Shown piece after piece: positions 1 through 7,937 of a stretch of 36,440 nucleotides of DNA. Location of the stretch: NCBI GenBank assembly GCA_018648805.1, contig JABGQM010000045.1, positions 1 to 36,440 of the forward strand, in the 5' to 3' direction. The DNA comes from Verrucomicrobiota bacterium. Its GTDB lineage: Bacteria > Verrucomicrobiota > Kiritimatiellia > UBA8416 > JABMPJ01. The translations under genes and the position numbers were made by a program. Numbering within the stretch: the stretch's first letter is position 1; every line of letters starts with the position of its first letter. The notes under the pieces were generated by a model that was not told where the DNA came from, ran no database searches, and was given only the letters and a program-made list of their open reading frames with translations.

Positions 1-491
1 ACCTGGCTGCGACTCATTGATGAGGTCAGCATGCCGACGGATACGTAGGCACCCGCCAGCAGGATCGACCCGAGGTAGGCCGCCAGGATCACGCCCATGT
101 CGGGGTTGCCCAGGTAGGCCGCCGTGATGACCACCGGGAAGGTGAGGATCACCCCCATGGCAATGAAGAGCCAGGCAGCCAGAAACTTGCCGATGATCGC
201 TTCAAACATCGTGATCGGCATCGTGAGCAGCAGCTCAACCGTGCCCGAGCGACGTTCCTCGGCCCACAGACTCATGGTGGCCGCCGGCACCAGCAGCAGA
301 TAGACCCACGGATGCCAGAAGAAGAAGGGCGTCAGGTCGGCCACGCCGCGCTCATAGAAGCGCGCCACCGAGAAAGTCAGAAAGCCCGTCAGTAGAAGGA
401 AGACCACCGTGAACACGTAAGCCACCGGAGATTCGAAGTAGGCCTTCAGTTCGCGGCGGAAGATCGCGCCGATGTTGTGGATGCTATCCAT
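1..491 (-). CDS. ABC-2 type transporter permease, GldF-like (partial, runs off the window)
   Basis: Membrane subunit of an ABC-2 exporter. The reading frame begins at the ATG complementary to 489-491 and stays open to base 1, so about 163 N-terminal residues are visible and the C-terminus is missing. The translation starts MDSIHNIGAIFRRELKAYFE and continues with hydrophobic segments separated by the motif LWAEERRSGTVELLLTMP, which is typical of permeases in the GldF/ABC-2 group. Its start overlaps the stop of the upstream ATPase gene by 8 bp (484-491), so the two subunits are probably translationally coupled. In this family the next gene is often a GldG-like auxiliary protein, which would lie outside the window. 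The substrate is unknown. The gliding name reflects sequence type only and does not show gliding motility. Confidence 0.85.
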   Translation of the reverse strand, partial: MDSIHNIGAIFRRELKAYFESPVAYVFTVVFLLLTGFLTFSVARFYERGVADLTPFFFWHPWVYLLLVPAATMSLWAEERRSGTVELLLTMPITMFEAIIGKFLAAWLFIAMGVILTFPVVITAAYLGNPDMGVILAAYLGSILLAGAYVSVGMLTSSMSRSQ

Positions 492-1218
492 GGGTTTCGC
501 CCTCCTTGTCCAGTGTCAGCATGCGGAAGGTTTCGGCCAGCGTTCCGCTCGGGCTCTTCGCTTTCAGTTCCTCTGGACTGCCGTTGGCCACGATCTCGCC
601 GCTACTGATGATGACACAGCGCGTACAGATCGCCTCCACTTCCTCCAGAATGTGGGTTGAGATAATGATCGTCTTCTGCGAGGCCATCTCGCGGATCATC
701 TCCCGCACCAGATGCTTCTGGTTGGGGTCCAGCCCGTCGGTCGGCTCATCCATGATCAGCACAGGGGGGTCGTGCAGGACCGCTTGCGCGAAACAGGTCC
801 GCTGTCGGTATCCCTTCGAGAGCGTACCGATCGCCTGGTGACGCACCTTCTCGAGGCGGCACGTCACGATCGTCTCATCCGTGCGGTCGCGCCCTGCCTT
901 GCCGCGGAAGCCGCGGATGCCGGCTCCGAAGCGCAGGAAGTCTGTCACGGTCATCGAATCGTAAGCCGGTGCATTCTCGGGCAAATAGCCCACGCAACGC
1001 TTAACTGCAACGGGATCCGTCGTCACATCATGTCCGCATACGCGCGCCGTCCCGTCTGAGGGGGGCAGGAACCCCGTGATCATACGCATGGTGGTGGTCT
1101 TGCCGGCACCATTCGGGCCTAGAAATCCCAACACCTCGCCCTTGTCGGCCTGGAACGAAACGCCGCGTACGGCTTCGATAGGCCCGAACTGTTTCCTGAG
1201 GCCATCGACCTCGAGCAT
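484..1218 (-). CDS. ABC transporter ATP-binding protein, GldA-like
   Basis: Nucleotide-binding subunit that powers the adjacent ABC-2 permease. The 244-residue protein shows Walker A GPNGAGKT (34-41), the Q-loop region with GYLPE (77-81), signature LSKGY (133-137, a variant of LSGGQ), Walker B LIMDEP (154-159) and the H-loop His189 in ISTHI. I chose the ATG at 1216-1218 because AGGAGGG lies about 6 bases upstream and the protein then begins MLEVDGLRKQFG, like other family members. The frame stays open upstream to 1287, but that stretch has no ABC homology. The TAG stop at 484-486 overlaps the permease start. The exported substrate cannot be read from sequence. Confidence 0.93.
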   Translation of the reverse strand: MLEVDGLRKQFGPIEAVRGVSFQADKGEVLGFLGPNGAGKTTTMRMITGFLPPSDGTARVCGHDVTTDPVAVKRCVGYLPENAPAYDSMTVTDFLRFGAGIRGFRGKAGRDRTDETIVTCRLEKVRHQAIGTLSKGYRQRTCFAQAVLHDPPVLIMDEPTDGLDPNQKHLVREMIREMASQKTIIISTHILEEVEAICTRCVIISSGEIVANGSPEELKAKSPSGTLAETFRMLTLDKEGETHG

Positions 1219-1287
1219 GGCTACCCTCCTCTTCTTTATTGCTGGTACATCTCTCTCGGCCGCCACGCCGGCGAACGAAAGTGACAA

Positions 1288-1316
1288 GTCCTATGTGTCG
1301 CGTGTCTGCGTGTCAA
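1288..1316 (-). promoter_or_regulatory. Candidate sigma-70 promoter for the ABC exporter genes
   Basis: On the minus strand a perfect TTGACA (complement of 1311-1316) is followed after 17 bases by TAGGAC (complement of 1288-1293). The -35 box is perfect but the -10 box matches at only about half of its positions, so this is a weak candidate. It would give a leader of about 60 nt before the ATPase start at 1218. The -35 box overlaps the stop codon of the response regulator gene. Confidence 0.3.
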
Positions 1317-2665
1317 AACGGCAGGTTGTGTTCCTTGATCTTTCTTTGAATGGTTCTGCGCGAGATCTTCAGTTCCTCGGCTGTAAGCGTACGGTTGCCT
1401 TGATTGCGCGCCAGCGCCTGGCGCAGGATCTCTCTTTCAATATCCTCCAGGGGCATGCCCGTTGGGGTCACAAATGGTATACGTGAATCAATGGTGCTAT
1501 GGGGGAGTGCGAGGCTTGCGGATGTCAGTACTGAGGACGTTGACATGACCACAGCCGACTCAATGACATTGCGCAGTTGGCGGATGTTGCCCGGCCAGTT
1601 GCAGTTGACGAGAGCGTCGTGGAAGTCGGCTGTTACTTCGTCGATGTGTCTGCCGTGCTCTGAGCAGGCTGCCGCGATGAAGCGGTCAGCCAGCGGCCGT
1701 ATGTCTCCGCGCCGTTCGCGCAAGGGGGGGACGGTGATATCCACGACCTTGAGACGATAGAGAAGGTCTTCGCGAAAAGCGCCATCCGCCACTAACTCGT
1801 TCAGTATGCGGTTGGAAGCGGATATCACTCGCGTATCGATGCCAAACGATTCCTGGCCACCGATACGCGTGACACGCCGTTCTTCGAGAACACGGAGCAG
1901 CTTGATTTGCACATCAAGTGGCGCATCGCCGATCTCATCCAGAAAGAGGGTTCCGCCATCGGCGCGCTCAAAGGCCCCTTTGTGCTTACGGATAGCGCCT
2001 GTGAATGCGCCCTTCTCGTGGCCGAAGAGCTCTGAGGCCAGAAGCGATTCGGTGAAGGCACCGCAGTTGACGGCGACGAAAGGACCATCGCACCGCAGTC
2101 CATCATAGTGCAGCGCGTGCGCGATGAGCTCCTTACCCGTTCCGCTCTCGCCCTGGATCAGGACCGTGGCATTCGTGGCGGCGAGGGTCTTGATCTGCTC
2201 CAGAAGCGCTGTCGACTTGGGGTCTTCGGCTGTTATGGCGCGCGCACCGAATTGGGTGCGTGCGGCGGACCGGAAGCTGTCGACTTGCTGCCGTAATCGG
2301 GAGGTCTCAACGGCGCGTTTCAGTTTCGTCTGCAGATCGTCGAGATCGAGCGGCTTGGTGATATAGTCATAGGCCCCGGCCTTCATGGCTCTAACGCTTG
2401 AGTCCACGGAACCATAGGCGGTCATGATCATGACAGGAACGTCGGCCTGGAGTTTGCCGATAGAAATGAGGACCTCGACCCCGTCAATGTCGGGCAGGAC
2501 CAAGTCAGACAGGACGACATCGAACGCATCCTCCTTGAAGATGGCAATACCCTCCTTTCCGCTCGCCGCCGCCGTCGCCTGCATGCCGGCATCCTGAACG
2601 GCTTCCAGCACGGACGCACGTCCGTCGGGGTCGTCTTCGACAATCAAGATTCGGGGTGTGTTCAT
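1313..2665 (-). CDS. Sigma-54-dependent response regulator (NtrC/AtoC family)
   Basis: Two-component transcription activator that, when phosphorylated, remodels sigma-54 RNA polymerase at -24/-12 promoters. The 450-residue protein has a receiver domain at about 5-118 (acidic pair Asp11-Asp12, phosphoacceptor Asp54 in LSDLVLPDIDG, Thr82, Lys104). A central AAA+ domain follows, with Walker A GESGTGKE, the sigma-54-contacting loop GAFTGA and Walker B GGTLFLDEIG. A Fis-type helix-turn-helix ends the protein (SRRTIQRKIKEH). The start is the ATG at 2663-2665, which gives the canonical MNTPRILIVEDD beginning; the frame stays open farther upstream only because it runs through the kinase gene. It starts 13 nt after the kinase stop, so kinase and regulator are co-transcribed. 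Nearby sigma-54-like promoters suggest its targets are the divergent Hsp20-like gene, clpB and its own operon (inference). Confidence 0.96.
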   Translation of the reverse strand: MNTPRILIVEDDPDGRASVLEAVQDAGMQATAAASGKEGIAIFKEDAFDVVLSDLVLPDIDGVEVLISIGKLQADVPVMIMTAYGSVDSSVRAMKAGAYDYITKPLDLDDLQTKLKRAVETSRLRQQVDSFRSAARTQFGARAITAEDPKSTALLEQIKTLAATNATVLIQGESGTGKELIAHALHYDGLRCDGPFVAVNCGAFTESLLASELFGHEKGAFTGAIRKHKGAFERADGGTLFLDEIGDAPLDVQIKLLRVLEERRVTRIGGQESFGIDTRVISASNRILNELVADGAFREDLLYRLKVVDITVPPLRERRGDIRPLADRFIAAACSEHGRHIDEVTADFHDALVNCNWPGNIRQLRNVIESAVVMSTSSVLTSASLALPHSTIDSRIPFVTPTGMPLEDIEREILRQALARNQGNRTLTAEELKISRRTIQRKIKEHNLPF

Positions 2666-2678
2666 CTGTCCGTGATTC

Positions 2679-4040
2679 CTATGCAGCTTCCGTGCCAGTT
2701 GCAAGAGGCAGGGTGATTCTGATGGAGGCGCCACGCTGCTGCGACACATGCGAGATATCAATTGTGCCGCCCGAGCGTTCCACCGCCGCCTTGGCAAGGA
2801 AGAGTCCCAGTCCGGTGCCCCCGGGACGGTCCGTGAAGAACATTTCAAACACACGTTTCTGCTTGCTCTTGTGAATGCCTGGCCCGTTGTCTGAGATGGT
2901 AACCATGGCGTTCTGACCATCGGCCGCGAGGTCGACCCGGATGGACTCGCCGGGAGGCGAGAACTGTTCGGCATTCGTGAGCACGTTGACCAGCGCCCTG
3001 CGAAGCGACGCGTCGTAGACCCTGACCAGGATGGTGCCGGATGGGGGCTCGAATCGGCACGTGACGTTGGCCTGCTCGAGGCGCGGGGCCAGCATTTCCA
3101 GAGAATCTTTGATGCAGGCGGTCAGATCGATCTTGGTCGGCCCGCTCTTGTCAGGACGGGAGACATACAGGAACTCCTTGAACACCTTATCCATCCGGTC
3201 GAGTGTGTGACGTATTCGTTCGGTAAGCCCGAGGACGCGATCATGGGAGGTGGCATCGCCCTTTTGTGTTTCCTTGTGCAGCATTTGCACATCCAAGCGC
3301 ATGGAGGACATCGGATTTCTGAAATCATGCACAATGCCGTTGGCCAGCATACCTGAGAAAGCCAGATGCTCCTGCTCTCGGCGCATGGCCTCACGCTTGA
3401 CCTCGCGTCGCATCATCCAGACAACAAGCAGCACGCAGATCAGGAATGCAACCAATACGGTGAGCAATGACAATCTAAACATCGATGCTATGGCATCTGT
3501 CGTGGCCTGCTCTTCACGATTGACCGTGTCTTTACGCAGAGCAACGCTGACGCTGACATCCTGATCTTCCGCGCCTCTCGTACTCATCGTGAACACGACC
3601 ACGGGGAGGGATTCGTCCCCGATGTGCATGACTTTGCGGTGCATCTCGACCGCGTCGCCGGTGGGGTCGGGTGTCGGTGGGGCCGCGGCGGTCGGCGATC
3701 CGTCAAGCTGGCGGGTCTGCTCGTGAAAGACGACGACTCCGTTGCACGTCACGGAGACGTACTGCAGTCCTTCCTGGAATGCGTAGAGGTTCTGAACGAG
3801 GTGCGAGAACTCGATCCAATCGTCTTCACTGGGGCTAAGGAGAGTGGTCGCGGGCGCGGCTGAGAGGTGCGCCACCATGGCCTTGCCCTGGAGGACCACT
3901 GTTTCGGCAGCCGCTGTGCGTGCCGATCGTCCGTGCATCTGGCGGAGCAGAACAAGGGCCGTGCCTGCCAGGCCTGCGATAAGAATCACAAGCAGAGCAG
4001 TGATCAGGGCTAGGGGTAAACTGATTCGCTGATGTCGCAT
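2679..4040 (-). CDS. Membrane-bound sensor histidine kinase
   Basis: Sensor partner of the sigma-54 response regulator just downstream. The 453-residue protein has TM1 at about 8-33, an extracytoplasmic region of about 150 residues, TM2 at about 187-210, a HisKA dimerisation helix with phospho-acceptor His238 in VHDFRNP, and a HATPase domain with the N-box (Asn356), G1 DNGPGI (384-389) and G2 GGTGLGL. The sensor region between the TM segments has no domain I recognise, so the stimulus is unknown; a periplasmic or envelope cue is likely from topology. The start ATG (4038-4040) has GGGAA a few bases upstream. A sigma-54-like promoter lies directly in front (4063-4078), suggesting positive autoregulation. 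Confidence 0.94.
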   Translation of the reverse strand: MRHQRISLPLALITALLVILIAGLAGTALVLLRQMHGRSARTAAAETVVLQGKAMVAHLSAAPATTLLSPSEDDWIEFSHLVQNLYAFQEGLQYVSVTCNGVVVFHEQTRQLDGSPTAAAPPTPDPTGDAVEMHRKVMHIGDESLPVVVFTMSTRGAEDQDVSVSVALRKDTVNREEQATTDAIASMFRLSLLTVLVAFLICVLLVVWMMRREVKREAMRREQEHLAFSGMLANGIVHDFRNPMSSMRLDVQMLHKETQKGDATSHDRVLGLTERIRHTLDRMDKVFKEFLYVSRPDKSGPTKIDLTACIKDSLEMLAPRLEQANVTCRFEPPSGTILVRVYDASLRRALVNVLTNAEQFSPPGESIRVDLAADGQNAMVTISDNGPGIHKSKQKRVFEMFFTDRPGGTGLGLFLAKAAVERSGGTIDISHVSQQRGASIRITLPLATGTEAA

Positions 4041-4062
4041 ACGTATTCCCGGTCAATCTCGA

Positions 4063-4078
4063 AGCAGGAAAAGTACCA
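4063..4078 (-). promoter_or_regulatory. Candidate sigma-54 (-24/-12) promoter of the kinase-regulator operon
   Basis: Read on the minus strand this is TGGTACTTTTCCTGCT. It has the invariant GG-N10-GC spacing and 9 of the 12 defined positions of TGGCACRNNNNTTGCW. The predicted transcription start is near 4052, giving a 12-nt leader that carries GGGAA before the kinase ATG. It is the weakest match of the three sigma-54 candidates in this region, but it lies in the right place for an autoregulated sigma-54 activator. Confidence 0.5.
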
Positions 4079-4127
4079 TGATATTATTTTAAAAAACGAG
4101 GAGTTATCGCCTCTTGATGACGGTAGG

Positions 4128-4166
4128 TGCGACAGGATGTCGCATCTGCTGCGAAGGAATGACACA
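4128..4166. promoter_or_regulatory. Tandem dyad, candidate upstream activating sequence for the sigma-54 activator
   Basis: A perfect inverted repeat, TGCGACA-N3-TGTCGCA, occupies 4128-4144. A degenerate second copy (TGCGAAGGAATGACACA, 12 of 17 positions identical) occupies 4150-4166. The centres are 22 bp apart, about two helical turns, as expected for dimers bound on one face of DNA. Centre 1 lies about 84 bp upstream of the predicted kinase start site and about 132 bp upstream of the predicted Hsp20-like start site, both usual enhancer distances for NtrC-type activators. Assignment to this particular regulator is inference. Confidence 0.55.
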
Positions 4167-4241
4167 GCCGAACGGCATGCGGCGAGAGTTGATTGGCGGT
4201 CTGGAGTGCAAATGGGAGACTTGAGCTCAGGCAACAGGGAG

Positions 4242-4257
4242 TGGCACACTTTCTGCA
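4242..4257 (+). promoter_or_regulatory. Candidate sigma-54 (-24/-12) promoter of the Hsp20-like gene
   Basis: The sequence TGGCACACTTTCTGCA matches 11 of the 12 defined positions of TGGCACRNNNNTTGCW and keeps the exact GG-N10-GC spacing (GG at 4243-4244, GC at 4255-4256). The predicted start site near 4268 leaves a 17-nt leader containing GGAGGG, the ribosome-binding site of the gene at 4285. This is the best sigma-54 match seen in the window. Confidence 0.72.
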
Positions 4258-4284
4258 GTCCATTGCTCCGGAGGGATAGACTGA

Positions 4285-4941
4285 ATGGATACAGACAGAG
4301 ATCAGCGCGGAAGAAAACGATCCCTTGTTAGTGTTGAGCGGGTGTTGCTCGCCGCGATCCTCGGGATGCAGCTGTTCATTGCCCGGGAGCTGTTGCGTTC
4401 CAAGAGGAGCGCAGAGGTCGTAGCGTATCAGCCAATAGCGGAACAGCCAGCGGCGGACGATGTCGCGTTGACGGTGACGCCTCCGCCCAGTCGACTGCCG
4501 GTCCCGGGGGTGAGAATGACGCTGCCCTCCCGCGATCCCTTTGAAGGCGTCGGTGCCATGTTTGCCGATGCCTTCGAAAACATGGCGCGTCTGCGTTCCG
4601 CGCTGCAAATTGACGAAGGGTGGGACGCGCTGTCCGTCTCCCCGACCATGGATATGCGGGCGTCCGATGCGGACTACGTGGTCTGTTTCAGCATTCCCGA
4701 TGTTGAGCCCTCGAACGTCCAGGTGTTTTTGGATGGCCGGATTCTGATCGTTGATGCGTTCGCCCCTGTTCGTGGAGCACACTACACGCAAATGCAGCGG
4801 TTTGGGCGGCGGGTCAGGCTTCCGGGGCCTGTCGGCGCTGCCGATGACGCGTTCGTCGGCATCACCAACGGCATTCTGCGCGTTCAAATCCCCAGGAGAG
4901 GATTGGGCCAGGAAACCCCTGGTGTCACCCAGCTCTTCTGA
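4285..4941 (+). CDS. Membrane-anchored Hsp20/alpha-crystallin-like small heat-shock protein
   Basis: Probable holdase chaperone. The 218-residue protein has a short basic N-terminus, one hydrophobic segment at about 17-36, a Pro-rich linker, a helical stretch with DPFEGVGAMF (84-93) like the N-terminal region of small heat-shock proteins, and an alpha-crystallin domain at about 118-205. The domain shows the diagnostic pattern: DADYVVCFSIPDVEPSNVQV at its start, a GRILIV strand, RFGRRVRLP, and the closing GILRVQIPR. A clear C-terminal I-x-I/V anchoring motif is absent. The TM segment is unusual, since most Hsp20 proteins are soluble. The start ATG has GGAGGG 8 bases upstream. It lies between a sigma-54 two-component system and clpB and has its own sigma-54-like promoter. 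The fold call is by eye, and the envelope location is inferred from the single TM. Confidence 0.78.
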   Translation: MDTDRDQRGRKRSLVSVERVLLAAILGMQLFIARELLRSKRSAEVVAYQPIAEQPAADDVALTVTPPPSRLPVPGVRMTLPSRDPFEGVGAMFADAFENMARLRSALQIDEGWDALSVSPTMDMRASDADYVVCFSIPDVEPSNVQVFLDGRILIVDAFAPVRGAHYTQMQRFGRRVRLPGPVGAADDAFVGITNGILRVQIPRRGLGQETPGVTQLF

Positions 4942-5047
4942 TCCCCCCTTTTCACACTCCTTGTGTCTATATGTCTCATATACGATGTGAGGCTATGGCG
5001 TGCATGGGTCAGAATGGCGCATGCCGGCTCTTTTGATTGTGCTTGTA

Positions 5048-5078
5048 ACTATCTGTATATGAGCATCATACAGATAGT
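5048..5078. promoter_or_regulatory. Perfect 11-bp inverted repeat upstream of clpB
   Basis: Arms ACTATCTGTAT (5048-5058) and ATACAGATAGT (5068-5078) are separated by 9 bases. No T-run follows, so it is not a standard intrinsic terminator for the upstream gene. It ends 9 bp before the -24 element of the candidate clpB promoter and is centred about 51 bp upstream of the predicted start site. It does not resemble the dyad at 4128-4166, so it may bind a different regulator or form an RNA hairpin. Confidence 0.5.
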
Positions 5079-5087
5079 GGTGTTCTT

Positions 5088-5103
5088 TGGCATATTGAAT
5101 GCT
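5088..5103 (+). promoter_or_regulatory. Candidate sigma-54 (-24/-12) promoter of clpB
   Basis: TGGCATATTGAATGCT has GG-N10-GC spacing (GG 5089-5090, GC 5101-5102) and matches 10 of the 12 defined positions of the sigma-54 consensus. The predicted start near 5114 leaves a 28-nt leader with AGGAAG ahead of the ATG at 5142. It parallels the element in front of the Hsp20-like gene. Confidence 0.58.
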
Positions 5104-5141
5104 GTTCAGAGTTGTGAAATTCTACATATAGGAAGAACATC

Positions 5142-7736
5142 ATGGATCTGAGTAAATTGACGCAGAAAGCACAGGAAGCCATGCAGTCGGCCCAGGTATT
5201 GGCCGTGCGGCACAGTCACCAGCAGGTGGATGGGGAGCATCTGCTCACCGCACTCATCACGCAGGAGGGAGGGCTGGTGCCTCGCCTTCTGGAGCGTGTC
5301 GGCGCACCGGTTTCGACGTTGCAGGCTCGTTTGGAGCAGGAACTGGAGCGCATGCCATCCGTGAGCGGTGGCAACACGGAGGCCGGTAAGGTCTATGTCT
5401 CGCAGCGTTTCAGTAAGCTTCTGGTTCAGGCCGGTGACGAGGCGAAGCGGTTGCGGGACGAGTACATCTCGGTTGAGCACCTCCTTCTGGCGTTCACGGA
5501 TGAAGGAAAGGACACTCCTGCCGGTCGGCTGCTGGCCGAATTCGGAGCAAAGCGCAAAGCCGTGCTTGAAGAGCTGAAGTCGGTTCGCGGCAACCAGCGG
5601 ATCACGACCGATAATCCGGAAGGTGCTTACGAGGCACTTGAGAAGTATGGTGTCGATCTGGTGGCATTGGCGCGCGACGGCAAGCTGGATCCGGTGATCG
5701 GGCGTGACAGTGAGATCCGCAGTGTGATCCGTATTCTCTCGCGTAAGACCAAGAACAACCCCGTCCTGATCGGTGAGCCGGGTGTCGGTAAGACTGCGAT
5801 TGTCGAGGGGCTGGCCCACCGCATTGTGCGAGGGGACGTGCCTGAGGGGCTCAAGGATCGCACCATCTTTGCGCTCGATATGACGGCCCTTATGGCTGGA
5901 GCCAAGTATCGCGGCGAGTTCGAAGAGCGACTCCAGGCGGTACTCACTGAAATCAAGTCGGCTGAAGGTCAGATCATCCTCTTCATTGATGAGGTGCACA
6001 CCATTGTCGGGGCCGGTAAGACCGAGGGATCTGCCGATGCCGGCAATATGCTCAAACCGATGTTGGCCCGCGGCGAGCTGCACTGCATTGGGGCGACGAC
6101 ACTCGATGAATACCGCACGTATATTGAGAAGGATGGTGCGCTCGAACGTCGCTTCCAGCCCATTGTTGTGGATGCGCCCTCGGTCGAGGACACCATCTCG
6201 ATTCTGCGCGGCCTGCGCGAACGGTTCGAAGTCCATCACGGTGTGCGTATTCAGGATGCCGCGTTGGTCTCGTCGGCCATCCTGTCGGATCGCTACATCA
6301 GCGATCGTTTCCTGCCCGACAAAGCGATTGACCTGATGGATGAGGCCTGCGCCTCGATCCGTACCGAGATCGACTCCATGCCGGCTGAGCTGGATGCTGT
6401 GACCCGCAAGGTGATGCGTCTTGAGATCGAGGAGACGGCGCTCAAGAAGGAGAAAGATAAGGCCAGCAAGGAGCGTCTGGCTGCGCTGCGCAGGGAGTTG
6501 GCCGATGCCAAGGCCGATGCCGATGCGATGCGGGCCCAATGGGAGCAGGAGAAAGGCGTCATCGATAGCGTGCGTGTCGTGCGCGAGAAGCTCGAGCATG
6601 CGCGGCAGGAAAGCGCCGAGGCTGAGCGCGGCTACGATCTCGATCGTGTGGCCAAGTTGCGGCACGGCCTGATTCCGCAACTTGAGCAGGAACTCGCCGC
6701 GCACGAAGCACGCGCCGCGTCGAACGGTACGACCGCGCTTGTGCGCGAAGAGGTCTCCGAAGAGGAGATTGCCGAGGTCGTATCGCGCTGGTCGGGCGTG
6801 CCCTTGACCAAGCTACTTGAAGGGGAGCGACAGAAGCTGCTCCAGCTTGACGGCGTATTGCATGAACGTGTCGTGGGGCAGGATGAAGCCGTGCAGGCCG
6901 TCGCTGATGCCGTGCTGCGTGCCCGCGCGGGAATCAAGACGCCGCATCGTCCCATCGGATCCTTCCTCTTCCTGGGGCCGACCGGGGTGGGCAAGACTGA
7001 GCTGGCCCGCACGCTGGCCGAGGCGCTGTTTGACAGCGAGGCCAATATCGTCCGGATTGACATGTCCGAGTATATGGAGAAGCACACCGTGTCGCGCCTG
7101 ATTGGTGCCCCGCCGGGGTACATCGGTTTTGAGGAGGGCGGCCAGTTAACCGAGGCCGTGCGACGCAAGCCTTACAGCGTGATCCTGCTCGACGAGATCG
7201 AGAAGGCGCACCACGATGTCTTCAACATTCTGCTGCAGATTCTGGATGAGGGGCGGCTGACCGATTCACACGGCCGCACGGTCAACTTCAAGAACACCAT
7301 CGTGATCATGACCAGCAATATCGGATCGCCCTTGCTGCTCGAAGGGATCGACGACCAGGGGCACATTGCAGAAAGCACCCGTCGCAAGGTGATGGAGGAG
7401 CTGCGCGGACGCTTCCGGCCCGAGTTTCTCAACCGCGTGGACGAGACGGTCCTATTTAAACCGCTCACGCTGGCCGAAATCACTCGAATCGTTGAGCTGC
7501 TGTTGGCTGAGCTGGGCCGCCGTCTCGAGAGCCAGGGACTGACGCTCGAGGTGACCGGGGAGGCTGAACGCTTCATTGCCGAGCAGGGCTTTGACCCGGT
7601 CTACGGTGCGCGTCCGCTCAAGCGTTTCATTCAGCGTGAAGTCGAGACCCCGATCTCCCGCAAGATCATCGGCGGTGAGACCGAAGCGGGCATCCCGATT
7701 CAGGTCCGCATCGAAAACGGTTCCCTTGTGGTCTGA
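5142..7736 (+). CDS. clpB: ATP-dependent protein disaggregase ClpB
   Basis: Hsp100 unfoldase that, with DnaK and small heat-shock proteins, pulls polypeptides out of aggregates in the cytoplasm. The 864-residue length is normal for ClpB. The protein has the Clp N domain (about 1-145, beginning [18 protein letters not shown]), NBD1 with Walker [10 protein letters not shown] (211-219) and Walker B ILFIDEVH, a long coiled-coil middle domain (about 405-530, rich in Lys, Glu and Arg), and NBD2 with Walker A GPTGVGKT (612-619), followed by the D2-small domain. The middle domain distinguishes it from ClpA and ClpC. The start has AGGAAG about 7 bases upstream. It stands alone between a sigma-54-like promoter and a strong terminator, just downstream of the Hsp20-like gene. 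Confidence 0.98.
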   Translation: MDLSKLTQKAQEAMQSAQVLAVRHSHQQVDGEHLLTALITQEGGLVPRLLERVGAPVSTLQARLEQELERMPSVSGGNTEAGKVYVSQRFSKLLVQAGDEAKRLRDEYISVEHLLLAFTDEGKDTPAGRLLAEFGAKRKAVLEELKSVRGNQRITTDNPEGAYEALEKYGVDLVALARDGKLDPVIGRDSEIRSVIRILSRKTKNNPVLIGEPGVGKTAIVEGLAHRIVRGDVPEGLKDRTIFALDMTALMAGAKYRGEFEERLQAVLTEIKSAEGQIILFIDEVHTIVGAGKTEGSADAGNMLKPMLARGELHCIGATTLDEYRTYIEKDGALERRFQPIVVDAPSVEDTISILRGLRERFEVHHGVRIQDAALVSSAILSDRYISDRFLPDKAIDLMDEACASIRTEIDSMPAELDAVTRKVMRLEIEETALKKEKDKASKERLAALRRELADAKADADAMRAQWEQEKGVIDSVRVVREKLEHARQESAEAERGYDLDRVAKLRHGLIPQLEQELAAHEARAASNGTTALVREEVSEEEIAEVVSRWSGVPLTKLLEGERQKLLQLDGVLHERVVGQDEAVQAVADAVLRARAGIKTPHRPIGSFLFLGPTGVGKTELARTLAEALFDSEANIVRIDMSEYMEKHTVSRLIGAPPGYIGFEEGGQLTEAVRRKPYSVILLDEIEKAHHDVFNILLQILDEGRLTDSHGRTVNFKNTIVIMTSNIGSPLLLEGIDDQGHIAESTRRKVMEELRGRFRPEFLNRVDETVLFKPLTLAEITRIVELLLAELGRRLESQGLTLEVTGEAERFIAEQGFDPVYGARPLKRFIQREVETPISRKIIGGETEAGIPIQVRIENGSLVV

Positions 7737-7797
7737 AACGCCCCTGAGTCTCACATATGAGAACGACGCTACCTCTTCATAGTCAACAAGTAACAGA

Positions 7798-7847
7798 AAA
7801 AACCTGTCATATAGACTCACGATCGTGAGTTTATATGACAGGTTTTT
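7798..7847. terminator. Bidirectional intrinsic terminator between clpB and pdxH
   Basis: A 25-bp-arm inverted repeat is symmetrical about 7822/7823. It is perfect except for one G-T pair, carries an A-run on its left edge and a T-run (7843-7847) on its right edge, and has the central core CTCACGATCGTGAG. The A and T tails let it terminate transcripts from both sides, serving the convergent clpB (+) and pdxH (-) genes. Apart from this hairpin, nothing else was recognised in 7737-7937. Confidence 0.92.
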
Positions 7848-7937
7848 AGGGGGTTCGTTATCCCATTTTGTGGCGGCCGTGCGCGAGAAAACCCTCGTCC
7901 AAAGCAAGGGTAGCTATGAAACGGTTCACTTTTCCTC

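Noticed and set aside
4084..4887. 267-residue open frame antisense to the Hsp20-like gene
   Set aside because: No recognisable domain; it spans the regulatory region and the opposite strand of a clear alpha-crystallin-domain gene.
5106..6704. 532-residue open frame antisense to clpB
   Set aside because: Lies wholly against the coding strand of an unmistakable ClpB; it is a shadow frame of GC-rich codon use, with no domain and no ribosome-binding site.
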